Assembly (NCBI GenBank): GCA_019022495.1
Contig: JAFEKR010000001.1
Span: forward strand, 1,736,001 to 1,800,000
DNA: 64,000 bases
Direction of reading: 5' to 3'
Origin: Epichloe hybrida
Lineage: Eukaryota; Ascomycota; Sordariomycetes; Hypocreales; Clavicipitaceae
A model generated the notes under the pieces. That model made no database searches. It saw only the letters and a program-made list of their open reading frames with translations, and was not told the DNA's origin. This document shows, in pieces, positions 49,086 to 60,172 of this stretch. The translations under genes were made by a program, and so were the position numbers. How positions within the stretch are numbered: the stretch's first letter is position 1; every line of letters begins with the position of its first letter.

Positions 49086-51956
49086 ATGAACAAATCACTG
49101 GACGCCGACGCTCTCAGTCAGCTTGGTCGAGAGCAAAAAGCGTTGCTTGATACGATTGACGGCCTGAGAGGGCTTGGGGTTGAACTTGACACTCTGCCTC
49201 AAATCATCGTCGTCGGCGACAAATCATCCGGCAAAAGTTCAGTTCTCGAAGCCATATCACGCATTCCATTCCCAGTGAAGAGCGGACTTTGCACACGTTC
49301 CCCTACCGAGTTGGTCTTGAGAACGGCTGCAGAGCCCAGATTCGCCGTCAGGCTTCGAAGCCAGAACGGGGGACGGGACGCGCCTTTCCACAAAGAGCTC
49401 GCCACTAAAGATGACCTTCCAAGCATCATTGAAGAAGCAAAAGAGGAGATGGGCATCGGAGTTGGCACCAAAGACTTCTCGGATGAGACATTGAACATCG
49501 AGATATCTGGGCCAGACCTGCCGCATCTGACCCTCGTTGACTTGCCTGGACTGTACCGCACCGAAACCAAAGATGAATCCGACGAGGGTATTGAGATGGT
49601 CAGATCGCTAGCGAAGAGGTACATGAGCCAGAAAAACACCATCATTCTTGCTGTGGTATCCGCTAGCAATGATGCTGCTCTTCAAGAAATCCTCAAATTA
49701 GCAAAGACCTACGACCCCAGTCGAGAGCGCACAATTGGCGTAATCACGAAACCAGACTCCCTCGAGCCATCATCACCGGAGGAATCAGCTTTCATTCGAC
49801 TTGCACAGAACCAGGATCCCGTACACTCCTTCAAACTAGGCTGGCACATTCTTCGAAACCGAAGCAGCTTAGAGAATGACGAGAACAATGCTGGCCAATC
49901 AAAAACATCGGATGAAGAGAGAGATGAGAAGGAAAGAGAGTTCCTCAGCTCTGGATCCTGGACATCAATTCCGGTTTTGAACCGAGGTGTCGAAGCACTG
50001 AGACACAAACTCAGTGCTGCATTGACCCAACACATACAGTCAAGTCTCCCCGATCTCATCGCCAGTATGGACCAGAAGCTCAAGACCAATCGACGGGAGT
50101 TGATGAAGCTCGGTGAACCACGAACGACAGATTCAGAGCGGCGGCAATTCATTTTCAGTGTCGCAAACCAATATCGTGAGATTGCCTATGCGTCGACGCG
50201 TGGTCTATACGACGGTAAATTTTTCCGAACAGCAAATCAGAGTACCCTAGCCGCTCCATTCGGTGGCTATGACGAACGGAGATTGCGAGCTGTGGTGCGC
50301 AACTTAAATTGTGCTTTCCACTGGGTGATGGTGACCAAGGGCGCTCGGCGGAACATCTGGTTCCCTGATACACCCATTGTCTCGAGCGATCCAGTCTCAG
50401 CATCTTACAAATCATGGATTGCCTTGTTTAACTCAATTAGTCATCCAACAAACATATCCTGGACATCTGTGGAAAGAGAACTCGAGGCTGCGGCTGCAAA
50501 CAGTATGGGAAATCAATTTCCTGGTTCCCCAAGTGACGGCGTCGCTCTTGAACTATTCCGCGACCAAGTTCACAAATGGCCGGAAATTGCCTCGCAATAT
50601 CTTGACTTGGTTCTCAGAGCCGCCAAAATCTTTGTTCAATCGGCTCTTGACCACATATTGGGGGCAAACAAAACCACTAAAGATGCTCTTTACAATTGCT
50701 ATGTGGATGGCTTTTTCGAAGCACGGAAGTTCGAGCTCGATGCAAAACTCAAAGAGCTGACACATCATTATGTGGAGGGTGATATCATCTGTCTTGAAGA
50801 AGAGTTCCACAGACGCATTGCCAAACAAAATAAGCAGCATTTGGCAACTCATATCAAGACAATGCTGCCTGAAGCTTCCCGCGGTGGCACTTGGACAAAA
50901 GATGATGTGGTCAAAGCGGTTGAGGAAGCCCCATCAGATAGGATGGATAGCTTTGGCCTCAAGAGGGTCTTTGAAATGATGGATGCATATTACCAGGTTT
51001 GTCGTTTCATGAGCCCATTGCCATTACCGCCCTAACGTGAATGCAGATGTCCCTTAGGACTTTTACAGACAACGTCATTATTCTAGCTGCCGAGAATTGC
51101 CTAGTTGCCAAGATCCCAGATCTCCTCAAAAGCATCATTGATAAGGACATGGAACCAGATATGCTTGCAGTCTTGGCTGACGAGCCGCGGTTGATCAGTC
51201 AGGAGCGCAAACGACTTAGGAAGCAAGTCTCTGCACTTGAGGATGGCCTGCGTATATGTGAAAAGAACCGGCCGTTGATGGGCTCTCGTGAGTATTCCCA
51301 ACCAATGAAGAAAAATGTCAGTTTTATTGCTGACGCGAGAAGTTCTCCCCAATAATGTGACAGCACAGGAGAATGAAAACGTGCCACCGCCTCAGGCGGA
51401 CCGCAATTTGGCCAAATCTGCTGGCTGCGACCAAGGCACTTCTTCGAGCAACAAAGACACATCTGCCTCTGTCAAAGCGTCTAGCTCTCACTCGTCTTCC
51501 CTGGAGACGAAAACTAGCAGCTCACGAAGCGGCGGCGCGACACCATCTTCCGCTGCAACGCTGGCTTCAGGCGGTTTACCTGGTGGAATCAACACATCCT
51601 CCTCTACCAAAACCACAACTGCTTCAGGTGGGCTATTTGGTGGAGGCAATGTAGCCCCCTCTGTTATGACCACAGCTCCTTCAGGTGGATTTTTTGTCAG
51701 CACAACACCCAATTTGGAGGGTTCGTTCAGTGGAAGCAATGCACCACCCCCTTCTACTAAGACCATAAGTAATCCCTTTACTTTCCCTACTGGTAGAACT
51801 ACTGCTCCAAGTGGGCTGTTCGGTGGAGCTAACGCAACCTCGTCTGCTACGACCACGGTTCCTTCGGGTGGGTTTGGCTTTGGACACTTGTCCTCGCGCT
51901 CTGCTCAAACAAACACCTCTTCGGTTAGCCCCTTTGGACAAGCACCAAGTGCCTGA
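49086..51956 (+). CDS. Dynamin-like GTPase with FG/GLFG-like C-terminal tail
   Basis: Three exons (49086-50996, 51047-51287, 51364-51956) encode 914 residues. The GTPase domain (about 1-310) has G1 GDKSSGKSS, switch Thr in LCTRSPTELVL, G3 DLPGL and G4 TKPD. A middle region follows to about 560. The GED-like segment (about 625-700) spans the exon 1/2 junction: FGLKRVFEMMDAYYQ then MSLRTFTDNVIILAAENCL. No PH domain or Pro-rich tail is present, as in Mx-like fungal dynamins. Residues 718-914 are Ser/Thr/Gly-rich low complexity with GGLFGGGN, SGLFGGAN, SGGFGFGH and SPFGQAP, i.e. five FG dipeptides, two of them GLFG-like. The tail is linked in frame through exon 3. The GTPase presumably remodels membranes. 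A nuclear-pore link is an inference from the tail alone. Confidence 0.88.
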
Positions 51957-52724
51957 GGCGAATCAGCTGGTAGTGAATTGTTCGGATCCGGCAAAGGAGG
52001 ATTAAGACACGCTGCTGCATCTGGGTCTCGCTTGTTCTTTCTCAAATCTGAGAATGCGATTGGGGACGGATCTTGATGCACACCGATGTTGTAGATCAAT
52101 TCACTCACTAATATCAATGAGTCAGTGTGTTTTCATTTCTGCAAAGATGGTAAACAAAGCTCCTCTTTGATGTACTGCTTATGGGACTTGATTATGAGCT
52201 CTTTCTGATGCCAATTCCCAGTGCAAATTTCTGTCCTGTCCCATGTCGCATATTCCGTGTCCCGTGCTTTCCATACCCAATGTAATGGTTCAAGTCCTCT
52301 ACTTTTCAGAGAAGTCTTTGATATGCTTGTCTCCATATTGCCGTTTTCCCAGCGCTCTAAATTTTCGTCAGGTTGAAGAAAGAGATGTAAATGTCATAGT
52401 TTAGGAGACTGCGAGTTTCGAAAAGCCTTGGTTGTTGCGAAGAGCTGTTCAGCTATTGCAATAATATTGGCTTATCGTAGCGATAGTCTGAGGGAATCTC
52501 TGTTAGGGCGTATTCTATCAAGGTGGAAACGACACACGAGGTATACGAGTTTATGTGTATGGGCAAAACTGGAACATACCTATTTATGATTTGGATTCTT
52601 CCTCGCAATGCTCATCCTCACTCATGCTGTCGTCGCTGCTTGCACGAGATCTAAAACGAATCGTCAACAGTTGCGGCAGGGAGACAGTCTTGGCGAGGGG
52701 CAAAAGGACGCTGGCGAATAGATC
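51957..52724. other. Intergenic downstream of the dynamin gene
   Basis: 3' UTR of the dynamin gene and spacer. No supported frame was found. Confidence 0.5.
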
Positions 52725-52994
52725 CTAGCTATTCTGGTCGGTTATCTTGCTCTTGATCGTCATCTCATCAACCTTGACCTCGGCGGAGTAGTAGATGGAT
52801 GACCAGACGTCCACATTGAACCAGCTCATTATTATTTCTTGGAGCATTCCGAATTCACCATTATCGGTCCAGGACCTTCCAAAATCTTGGATAAGTTCCA
52901 TGGAGTGAACGGGGCCCCTCTCATGTCCGTCGTACTCGAAAACCCAAATGATTTTATAGAGGGGAAGAGCAGAGGTCGGGCTGGGAGAATTCAT
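52725..52994 (-). CDS. Small hypothetical protein (low support)
   Basis: An 89-residue frame begins at ATG 52994 (MNSPSPTSALPLYKIIWVFEYDG) and continues with an aromatic, charged stretch ending KSKITDQNS. It is a single exon and has no signal peptide or membrane segment. I do not recognise it. The composition (Trp/Tyr/Asp with regular hydrophobics) looks like a real folded protein more than a random frame, but the length and lack of context keep confidence low. The frame also continues upstream without ATG, so a 5' exon may be missing. Confidence 0.35.
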   Translation of the reverse strand: MNSPSPTSALPLYKIIWVFEYDGHERGPVHSMELIQDFGRSWTDNGEFGMLQEIIMSWFNVDVWSSIYYSAEVKVDEMTIKSKITDQNS

Positions 52995-53682
52995 ACTTGA
53001 GTTCGTTGTCGTGCTCCTCAGTCCTGTTATCGTTGAAGGATGGGTTCGAAAAGGGTTCTTCTGCAAAAATGGTGCAGGGAAAGAAGAAAAAAAAAAACAC
53101 AGAGCAATCAAAGAAATGCAAGAGGATGTGGGGAAAGAGAAGAGTCAATTTAACGAGGCGACAGGTTTTTTTTCTGTTGTAATCCTGCTCCTGAGCAAAC
53201 GCCGCTGCTGCTACTTTCCGGTTGCAGCTGGCGTCACCCGATCCGCCAGGCAGTGCAGTGACGTTGGGATTTCTCCAAGACGAGAATGAAATGATGTTTC
53301 TATGAGCTTTATTGTACACCCGTTTGTAATTGCTTTGCTTGATTCCGACGGCATCCACAGGGCTTCGTGAACTTGTCATATCATGAAGAGCGCCTTCATG
53401 TTCATGGCCATACAGAATACGCCCGTTTCGCGTGTGATGAAGACCACGAGGTCGAGTCCGAAAGCAAAACAAGCATCTACATCCAGACTTGTGATCAGGC
53501 GAGGGCAGGGACGGTTGGGTGACTGTCTCCCGAAAGAGAGCTCACCGGGTTCACATACAGCGCAGACGTCTGGGCAATTGAAAACACACGAGTCGAGTCC
53601 AAATATAATCAGCTGTAGCTATCAAAGAAAGAAGAATTCCATGGGTATTTATACGATTCAAACTATGCGCCGGATACGAAAA
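52995..53682. other. Intergenic upstream of hypothetical ORF
   Basis: It holds an A-rich tract near 53085-53096 and a T-rich one near 53166-53175. No supported gene. Confidence 0.5.
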
Positions 53683-54381
53683 TTAATTCTGCTTTTTTGA
53701 AGTCCCAAATCCCGTAAAGCCCATCTGGGCCATCATATCCTCCTCGTCGTGCTCGCCCTCGTTGCGCACATCCTCGCCGTACTCGGTCTTGACCTTGGCA
53801 GCCTCCTCCTTCTCCAGGCGTTTCTTCTCCGCCTCTTCCCTCCTGCGTCGCCGTCTCTCCTCCAACTCCTGCTCTCGCTCCCCTTCCCTTATCCGTAGTC
53901 TCTCCTGCAGACCCGTGGCTTTGTCCTTTTCCAGCTCGTCCCTCTTGCGAACCCAATAGGCAATGCGCTCGCGGACCTCCTCCACGGTGGCGCGCTTGAC
54001 TTCCATTGTCTGGCCCGTGTTGAGAAGATGCTGCATGGTGTTGATGTGCTCGAGGTACTGCTTGTTGTCTTTGAACGTGAGGTCGCATGCCTCGCAGTAG
54101 AATCCTGCACTTCGACCTCGCTTGCCGACGCCGGCACCGACTGGCACGAGCTGGGACTTGCCCACCTGCGCCGTGAGGTCTATGACATTCCTTCTGGCTG
54201 TGGTGTAGGTCTCGTCGCCGGTCAACGGCTTGTGGTACGTTTTCCCGGCGAGTTTTGCTTCGTATCGCGCCTTGCGTTCTTCTTTTTCCCTGGCCTCGCG
54301 CTCGTTGGCTTTGGCTGCGTATTCGTCCAGGTCCCATGTTTTGCGAAAATCGGTGTCGCCGCCCTTCTTGGAGTCGGGCAT
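53683..54381 (-). CDS. snu23: SNU23/ZMAT2-like U4/U6.U5 tri-snRNP zinc-finger protein
   Basis: A single-exon frame on the - strand encodes 232 residues from ATG 54381; upstream is only GTG. It begins MPDSKKGGDTDFRKTWDLDE, the typical Snu23 N-terminus, followed by EYAAKANEREAREKEE. A U1-type zinc finger, FYCEACDLTFKDNKQYLEH, has Cys96, Cys99, His112 and His118. The C-terminal half is a highly charged Arg/Glu helix (RIREGEREQELEERRRRR), then an acidic stretch and the end GFTGFGTSKKQN. The protein is a component of the spliceosomal tri-snRNP involved in activation at the 5' splice site. The Arg-rich alternate frame overlapping it is a shadow. Confidence 0.93.
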   Translation of the reverse strand: MPDSKKGGDTDFRKTWDLDEYAAKANEREAREKEERKARYEAKLAGKTYHKPLTGDETYTTARRNVIDLTAQVGKSQLVPVGAGVGKRGRSAGFYCEACDLTFKDNKQYLEHINTMQHLLNTGQTMEVKRATVEEVRERIAYWVRKRDELEKDKATGLQERLRIREGEREQELEERRRRRREEAEKKRLEKEEAAKVKTEYGEDVRNEGEHDEEDMMAQMGFTGFGTSKKQN

Positions 54382-54704
54382 GATGAGCACAGGCAGACGA
54401 TGCTGCACGGGTCCTCGTCCTGAGCGTCGCGTGTGCGGGTGCTGGCACTCTTGAGGTTTTGGGGGGGGGGGGAATTTGAAGGTCGAGGTTGGAACATGAA
54501 ATGATGGGTTGGATGGAAGTTCTGGTGAATTATTAGTGGGTCAATCAATGTACAGCTGGAATTCCTCTACAAAACAAAACCTGAGCTTTTATTAGCAAAT
54601 AAATGTTGCCCCGCGGAGGGGCAGTTTTTTTTCTCTCTTCGCACTGACGGACACCCAGCTTTTGGCATTGCGACAGGCGCAAACACTGCTCTCAGACAGA
54701 CATC
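54382..54704. other. Divergent promoter region between SNU23 and DPH5
   Basis: About 320 bp with a G10 run near 54462-54471 and T-rich sequence near 54627-54634. Two housekeeping genes are transcribed away from each other, so it is probably a shared promoter region. Confidence 0.6.
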
Positions 54705-55688
54705 ATGCTGTATCTCGTTGGTCTGGGTCTCTCGGACGAGACCGACATCACTGTCAAAGGCCTCGAGGTCGTCAAAAATGCCTCGAGGGTCTATCTAGAG
54801 ACCTACACGAGCATTCTACTGGTAGATCAGTCTGTACTGGTATGTTCCGACCCATCGCCCTCCCTTCTTCGCGACTCGGCTGACATTTGTGCAGGAGAAC
54901 TACTATGGCCGTTCGATTACGATTGCCGACAGGGAGATGGTCGAGTCCAATAGTGAAGAGATTTTGCGCAATGCTCAAAACGAAGATGTAGCCTTCTGTG
55001 TTGTCGGAGATCCCTTTGGGTCAGTCGCCCCTTAACTCGGCCTCGGGACCGTTATCTTTGGCATCCAAGCTGACAGGCCTGCAGAGCAACAACGCACACG
55101 GACCTTGTCATCAGAGCTCGAGAGTTATCCATCCCCGTTCGAACCGTTCCGAACGCTTCCATCATGTCCGGCATCGGCGCATGCGGCTTGCAGCTTTACA
55201 ACTTTGGACAAACTGTCTCCATGGTCTTCTTCACGGATTCATGGAAACCTGCTTCATTCTATGACCGAATCAAGGAAAATCGTAGCATTGGCCTGCATAC
55301 ATTGGTACTGGTCGACATCAAGGTCAAGGAACAAAGCTTGGAAAACATGGCTAGGGGACGGCTCATATACGAACCTCCTCGATACATGACGGTCGGCCAG
55401 TGCGCACAACAAATGCTTGACGTTGAAGATGAGAAGCAAGAGGGCGTTTACGCCCGGAACAGCTTGGCTATCGGTGCGGCCCGTGTTGGTGGAAAGACGG
55501 AGAAATTCGTAGCAGGCACATTAGAGGAGCTCTGTTCCACCGATGATGAGCTGGGCCCGCCTCTTCACAGCCTCGTCCTGCTGGGAAGAAGGACGCACGA
55601 ACTTGAACACGATTACGTCCGAGAGTTCGCTGTGGACAAGGCGAAGTGGGATAAGATTTGGAAGGAGGAATATGGCAAGCCATTGTAG
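54705..55688 (+). CDS. dph5: Diphthine methyl ester synthase (DPH5)
   Basis: Three exons (54705-54839, 54895-55019, 55085-55688) encode 287 residues, the family length. The start [20 protein letters not shown] is the tetrapyrrole-methylase-type N-terminus. Then [18 protein letters not shown] and the [15 protein letters not shown] cluster (joined across intron 2) match DPH5, with [20 protein letters not shown] as the core. The C-terminal part includes [12 protein letters not shown] and [22 protein letters not shown]5 uses S-adenosylmethionine to methylate the elongation factor 2 histidine-derived intermediate on the way to diphthamide, in the cytosol. All junctions keep frame. Confidence 0.96.
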
Positions 55689-55999
55689 GTTGCAAGTGTG
55701 GCGGAAGAGCCGACGGGCCCTTGGCAGCGCGGGTTCTGATCGGTGCTGAAGCCAATTCATGAAGTCCATGATCTGATACATTCATTGCACCATTCAGACG
55801 GATGCCCATGCATGGGTAGACATCTATCCAACTCACCTGTCGGTGGCTGCAGATGATGGTCTTCTTCTTGATCGGGCATGCCAGGCGGGAAGCCCCGCTT
55901 TGATGCGCGAATGCCAGCGCCAAAGATCAGGGTTTGTCCAGCTCCCTAATGACCTTGGAACACTCCATCGGCGGTTATATTGGTATGAGTGGTGTCCCA
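55689..55999. other. Tail-to-tail spacer
   Basis: Between DPH5 (+) and the APH-family kinase (-), so it contains two 3' UTRs. Nothing else seen. Confidence 0.55.
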
Positions 56000-56860
56000 T
56001 CAGTATAGGACATCGTTTGAGGTTCCCATGACAGCGAGCTCCTTGTGAAATGGCTCCAGAATCTTGTCCATGGCCTTGCTACGACTCCACGCACTCTCCC
56101 ACTCCGGCCGTAACAAAGCCTTGCCGTATTCCCAGTAAGTGGGATAGTAACCCGCCATCTCCCAATCTAAGATGGCCACGACCTTGTCTCCTTGTACCAT
56201 AATGTTGCGAGGGTCGAAGTCGCCGTGCGTCAGGACAATATCATGGTCTTTCATGACGCTTAACCAGACTGTACATCTCCACTCGGCAAATCCATTCTCG
56301 TTGTCCTTCTTCATCGCTTTCACGATGCCCTCGTTGAAGTCTTGCTCGGTTCTGTAGGGTCCGTATCCTTCCGGGTCTTCACAAAAGTACTGGTCGTTGC
56401 ATGCTGAACCGTCGATGCACCCGATGAAGTCGCCCTTGAAGCAGCGAAGCTGAGCCATGTAGCCGCGAAGCTGGGAGATGACCGACTCTTGCTCCGCCTC
56501 GGTATAGTCGGCCCACGCATCCTTAAGAGTTTTTCCTTCCACATAATCCATAATAATGACGACATGTCCCGTTTTATCGTCGCGATAGGCATTTTGAACT
56601 TCTGGAACAGGAATCGAGGTGTTGGCACGGATGAATCTCATCGTCTCGGCTTCTGCCATGCGAGTGTATGTTTTAACGACTGTCTTTGGATCAATCCTGT
56701 ATACTGGTGAGAATGCCAACTTGTAGCCCTTGGCAAATTGCTCCGGAGTGACTATTCGCGCCATTTCTGGAGGGCTGCAGCTGGTGTTCGTGCGCGGTTC
56801 AGGCAGAAGATTGAGCCATATTACGGAGTCCACAAGTTCAAGACAAGACAAGTTGATCAT
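56000..56860 (-). CDS. APH-family (aminoglycoside phosphotransferase-like) kinase
   Basis: A single exon on the - strand. The first in-frame ATG (56860) gives 286 residues. The alternative at 56764 (MARIVTPEQF) gives 254 residues and may fit the family better. The N-lobe has VYRIDPKTVVKTYTR with the nucleotide-binding Lys and the Glu of EAETMRFIR. The hinge is VVIIMDYVEGKTLKDAW. The catalytic loop is HGDFDPRNIMV, and the metal-binding segment is VAILDWEMAGYYPTYWEYG. This HGDxxxxN plus LDWE pattern defines the APH/choline-kinase superfamily. Fungi have many such proteins, mostly of unknown substrate. I infer a small-molecule kinase, not antibiotic resistance. Confidence 0.88.
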   Translation of the reverse strand: MINLSCLELVDSVIWLNLLPEPRTNTSCSPPEMARIVTPEQFAKGYKLAFSPVYRIDPKTVVKTYTRMAEAETMRFIRANTSIPVPEVQNAYRDDKTGHVVIIMDYVEGKTLKDAWADYTEAEQESVISQLRGYMAQLRCFKGDFIGCIDGSACNDQYFCEDPEGYGPYRTEQDFNEGIVKAMKKDNENGFAEWRCTVWLSVMKDHDIVLTHGDFDPRNIMVQGDKVVAILDWEMAGYYPTYWEYGKALLRPEWESAWSRSKAMDKILEPFHKELAVMGTSNDVLY

Positions 56861-58026
56861 TTTCTTATTGCTACAGTTATTACAGCCACTTGATGACTCA
56901 TCATCATCAGTATAGGCAAGGTGGGCCCCCCCAGCCTCGCAGCATCGCAACCCTTTTCCCCTTTTGTTTGTTCCCGCGCATGACGAGTCCGTGTTATCAC
57001 ATGAATATCAATTGTCCCCTTGCTAGGTATAATTCGCAATAATGAGTTACAAAACATTACTAGAGTTCCGATGCGTTGACTGTAATTATTGTTGAGAATT
57101 TGAGACTTCTTTTTGTTCTTCAATTAAATTAATAAACGAATCAAAAGAGGGGGGGCGATAGCTGGGATAGACGCACGTCGGGCCGGAACAAGGTAAAGTG
57201 ATCCAAAGTTAATTAGGAGCCGGCGAAGATGCCGCACCTGCCCCGCGTGCGCTTTAATATGGTAGGTGCGAGCGTCGCCCGAATAGCCCGGACCCTCCAA
57301 AGTTGCGACAATTATTAGTCCGTAATCATGTTCAATCACGCCTGATGCGACGTCTCCTTCTCAACCGACCCGTCCTCACACCATCTTCTTCCATTTTTAC
57401 CCTCCTCGCCTTTGTCTCCAAGTCTTGCCCAGCCCGGTCGTCCTACTTGTCTATTCATTCTTTCGAGCCATAGTCAGCACCCTCGAGGTCCTGTCATCAG
57501 CCAGGGGCCCCGTCCACTTCTTCCTACTTTGACGCAGCCTTTCTTTCCCCTTTATTGTCGTGGATCCGACAGCAAGCCGTAAGATCTTGCGCCGCCCGTC
57601 AAGGCTGTCCAAATCGGTCACATTTCTTGTGCCACAGTCCTTCGTCGCTCTGTAGCTCGACGAGGCTTGTGTACAACATCGTTTACGTGTGATTTTTTTT
57701 TTTGTTTTTACGGTGAAACGTGGAAGTGGCCGTCCGCAACTGGCAATTGCGGTTAGACACCTGGCCCTTGGTCTCGTTCAGCTGTACCCAGCTGTGACTG
57801 CTCGGTTCATGGCACTTTGATTGCCTTCACAAGTCATCGCCTGCCAACCATCAGCACCGAGAGAAACCCCCTCCAGTTGGGTACATCGGATGCCCTGGTT
57901 TGATCGGGATTCTTCTTTATTCTACACCACTACCGTCCGAAGCTACGTCGGCCATTTAAACTCGGGAGTTTGGAGAACCGTCGATAATCTCCTACCTAGT
58001 CTTACTGGAAGCGATAGAAGCACACG
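56861..58026. other. Intergenic and 5' leader of the F-box-like gene
   Basis: CT-rich promoter-like sequence from 57340 on. It lies between two genes transcribed outward. Frames across it lack domain character. A T run at 57692-57700 is present. Confidence 0.5.
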
Positions 58027-59516
58027 ATGGCTGGACTGTTAAACGTAAGCCTTTTGCCCGCATCACTTCGAATGTCGCTGTGAACTAACTTTCAAATAAG
58101 ACGGCTTTCCCTTGGGAATGCAGAGATAGAGAAGACCAAGCGAAGGCTTCCTATAACCACCCACTTAGGCGTACTAATCAAGTCCTCTCTGAGGAGAACA
58201 TGCGGCTCAAGAGGATACTCCGAGAGAATGGTATATCTTGGTCCCCCATTGCCCAAGCACACATGGCACAGCACAATCCGGCCTTACGACGACGTACTCG
58301 GTCTTCCATGTCCTCGCACGAGCTGGGTTGCCCCAGTCTGCCCACTGAGGTCATATTGAGAATTCTCAAATTTACGATGCAAAGCCCTCACCCAATAATC
58401 GATCCACTATCGCGTCTCATTCCTGAGAATTTGTCTGATAAGGAGAAGTCCCGTGGCAATCAAATTGCCATTCACTTCCTGGCAACTTGCAGAGCACTTC
58501 ATGCAGAGGGGACTCGTTATTTGTGGGAATCAAACAGCTTTGTCTTTACGACACCAGAATCACTCCGCCACTTCTCTCAGTTGAGCCCTGAATATCGAAA
58601 CAAGATCACTCATGTGAAGCTCAGAGTCATCGCACGCTATTACGACGACCAACGTCGCAAGCACAGATTGGAACGAGGATACCATCCTGATCTGAAAAAG
58701 GATCAACTTTTGAATGTGCGGCTGCGCCCGAAAGAACCACCTCTCATCAGGGGGGGATTTCGCTGCTATACCTGGTCCCAGATTGCAGACTTCTTAATGG
58801 CACTCCGCGCACCGTACGAGCCGAATTATAAAGACAAGAACAGCCCTCGGCCTCGTCTTCTCCCCTCACTCTTGTTGCTTCGACTTGATCTTGTAAACTT
58901 TTCTGAAACTCTATTGCCTTTTTCAGGCTCGGAGCTTCATGAAATCGCATCTCACGAGCTTGGATGCACGCTTAATGAGCTTCAAATCACCGGTATGCCA
59001 TTTGACGACGCTGGAATGAAGGCATCGGCAGAATTAAGTGGCATGCTAAAGGACGAAGGCCTCTACTTGGATGGTTCTGCTACCTACATTGCTCATAAAA
59101 AGTACTTGCAGAACTTGTCGGGCAAAAAATGGTGTGCTCGCGTGGTTCGTGCGGCCAAGAGCAAAGTCCATGCTGCTGATGATGATGACTCTGAGGAGTC
59201 GGATGATGAGGACCTTCTTGGCCACAGACACATTCATCCAAGGCTAGGAATCATGCCTCCAGTGCCACCGGAAGAGGGCCACCCAACCTCAACCCGCGAT
59301 CAAGACAAGGTGATCTGGAAGCGGGTTCCCATCTCGCGAGAAAGCGAAGAACGATACTGGGTGCAGTTTTCCAGGGCGGGTGGTTACGAAATTGCAGAAC
59401 CCGAATGGGAGACTGACGAAGAAGGCCTTTGTCCGTGCTGTGGCGAAGGACATCTCAGCTCGTCATTCCTGAGCTATATGATGAATGACGACGATGATTT
59501 TGTCGATTTGGACTGA
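58027..59516 (+). CDS. F-box-like protein
   Basis: Two exons (58027-58044, 58101-59516) encode 477 residues. The first exon is only six codons (MAGLLN) and joins in phase to TAFPWECRDREDQAKASYNH; the donor GTAAGC and acceptor AAG/ATAAG fit. Residues 25-60 have a basic, leucine-spaced helix (QVLSEENMRLKRILRENG). A likely F-box lies at about 84-125: LGCPSLPTEVILRILKFTMQ and ATCRALHAEGTRYLW. The rest has no clear repeats, but shows an acidic Asp/Glu linker (DDDDSEESDDEDLL) and a final CPCCGEGH zinc-ribbon-like pair. The F-box would recruit substrates to an SCF ubiquitin ligase. The substrate is unknown. Confidence 0.8.
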
Positions 59517-60172
59517 ACAGACAGTGGACGAGTCAATTTTGTTGAACATGTTTTAATTCGTGTGGAGTTCAAGTTGCGGGGGCTCACGACGACCGATATT
59601 AATGGCAGTAAAATGACATGACGGAGACAGATAGGTGGAATTTGCTTCAATCAAGTCGGCGGGGGGTTTTTTTTTCTTAAAAAAAAGCCATTACATGGTA
59701 GATTCTTGAGATTTGCCATTACAGCAGTGGTCTGGGATGAATGGCGCGCCGTCGTCTTGTGTTTGTTTGACAAGCTCACTAGGTGCTCACAATGATAAGT
59801 TTGACACGTTGTATGGAGAAAAGGCAAAAAAAATTGATGCCGATATCAATCTTCAAGCAAGAAATGCATGGATCTTGAATGACAAACTGATGCGATGTTA
59901 CCGCGGGCGGATGCTTATTAGTCGAACAACTCACTCACACGACTCACGAGTCACGAGTAGGAATGTGGAGGGCGGAGGGCCCCACGCTTGCATCGGCCGG
60001 CCCCATTTGTAAGCGGGCGGACCCTTGGCCATACATACAGTCAGTACATGTACGGAGTATGTATCTGTCAATTCGCGTCAGCCATAACCCTGGGTGTCTT
60101 CTTGATTTGCGATTGCTTGATTGTTGCCGACCTTGACGCCTACAGTGGTCTGGCCCTTGACTGGAAGCAAAC
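59517..60172. other. Intergenic upstream of GPI8
   Basis: 3' UTR of the F-box-like gene and GPI8 promoter. One TACGGAGTA site lies near 60051-60061. No supported gene. Confidence 0.5.

Noticed and set aside
53663..54448. Arg/Ala-rich frame of 261 residues on the - strand
   Set aside because: It is an alternate frame over SNU23, whose zinc finger and conserved N-terminus are in the other frame.
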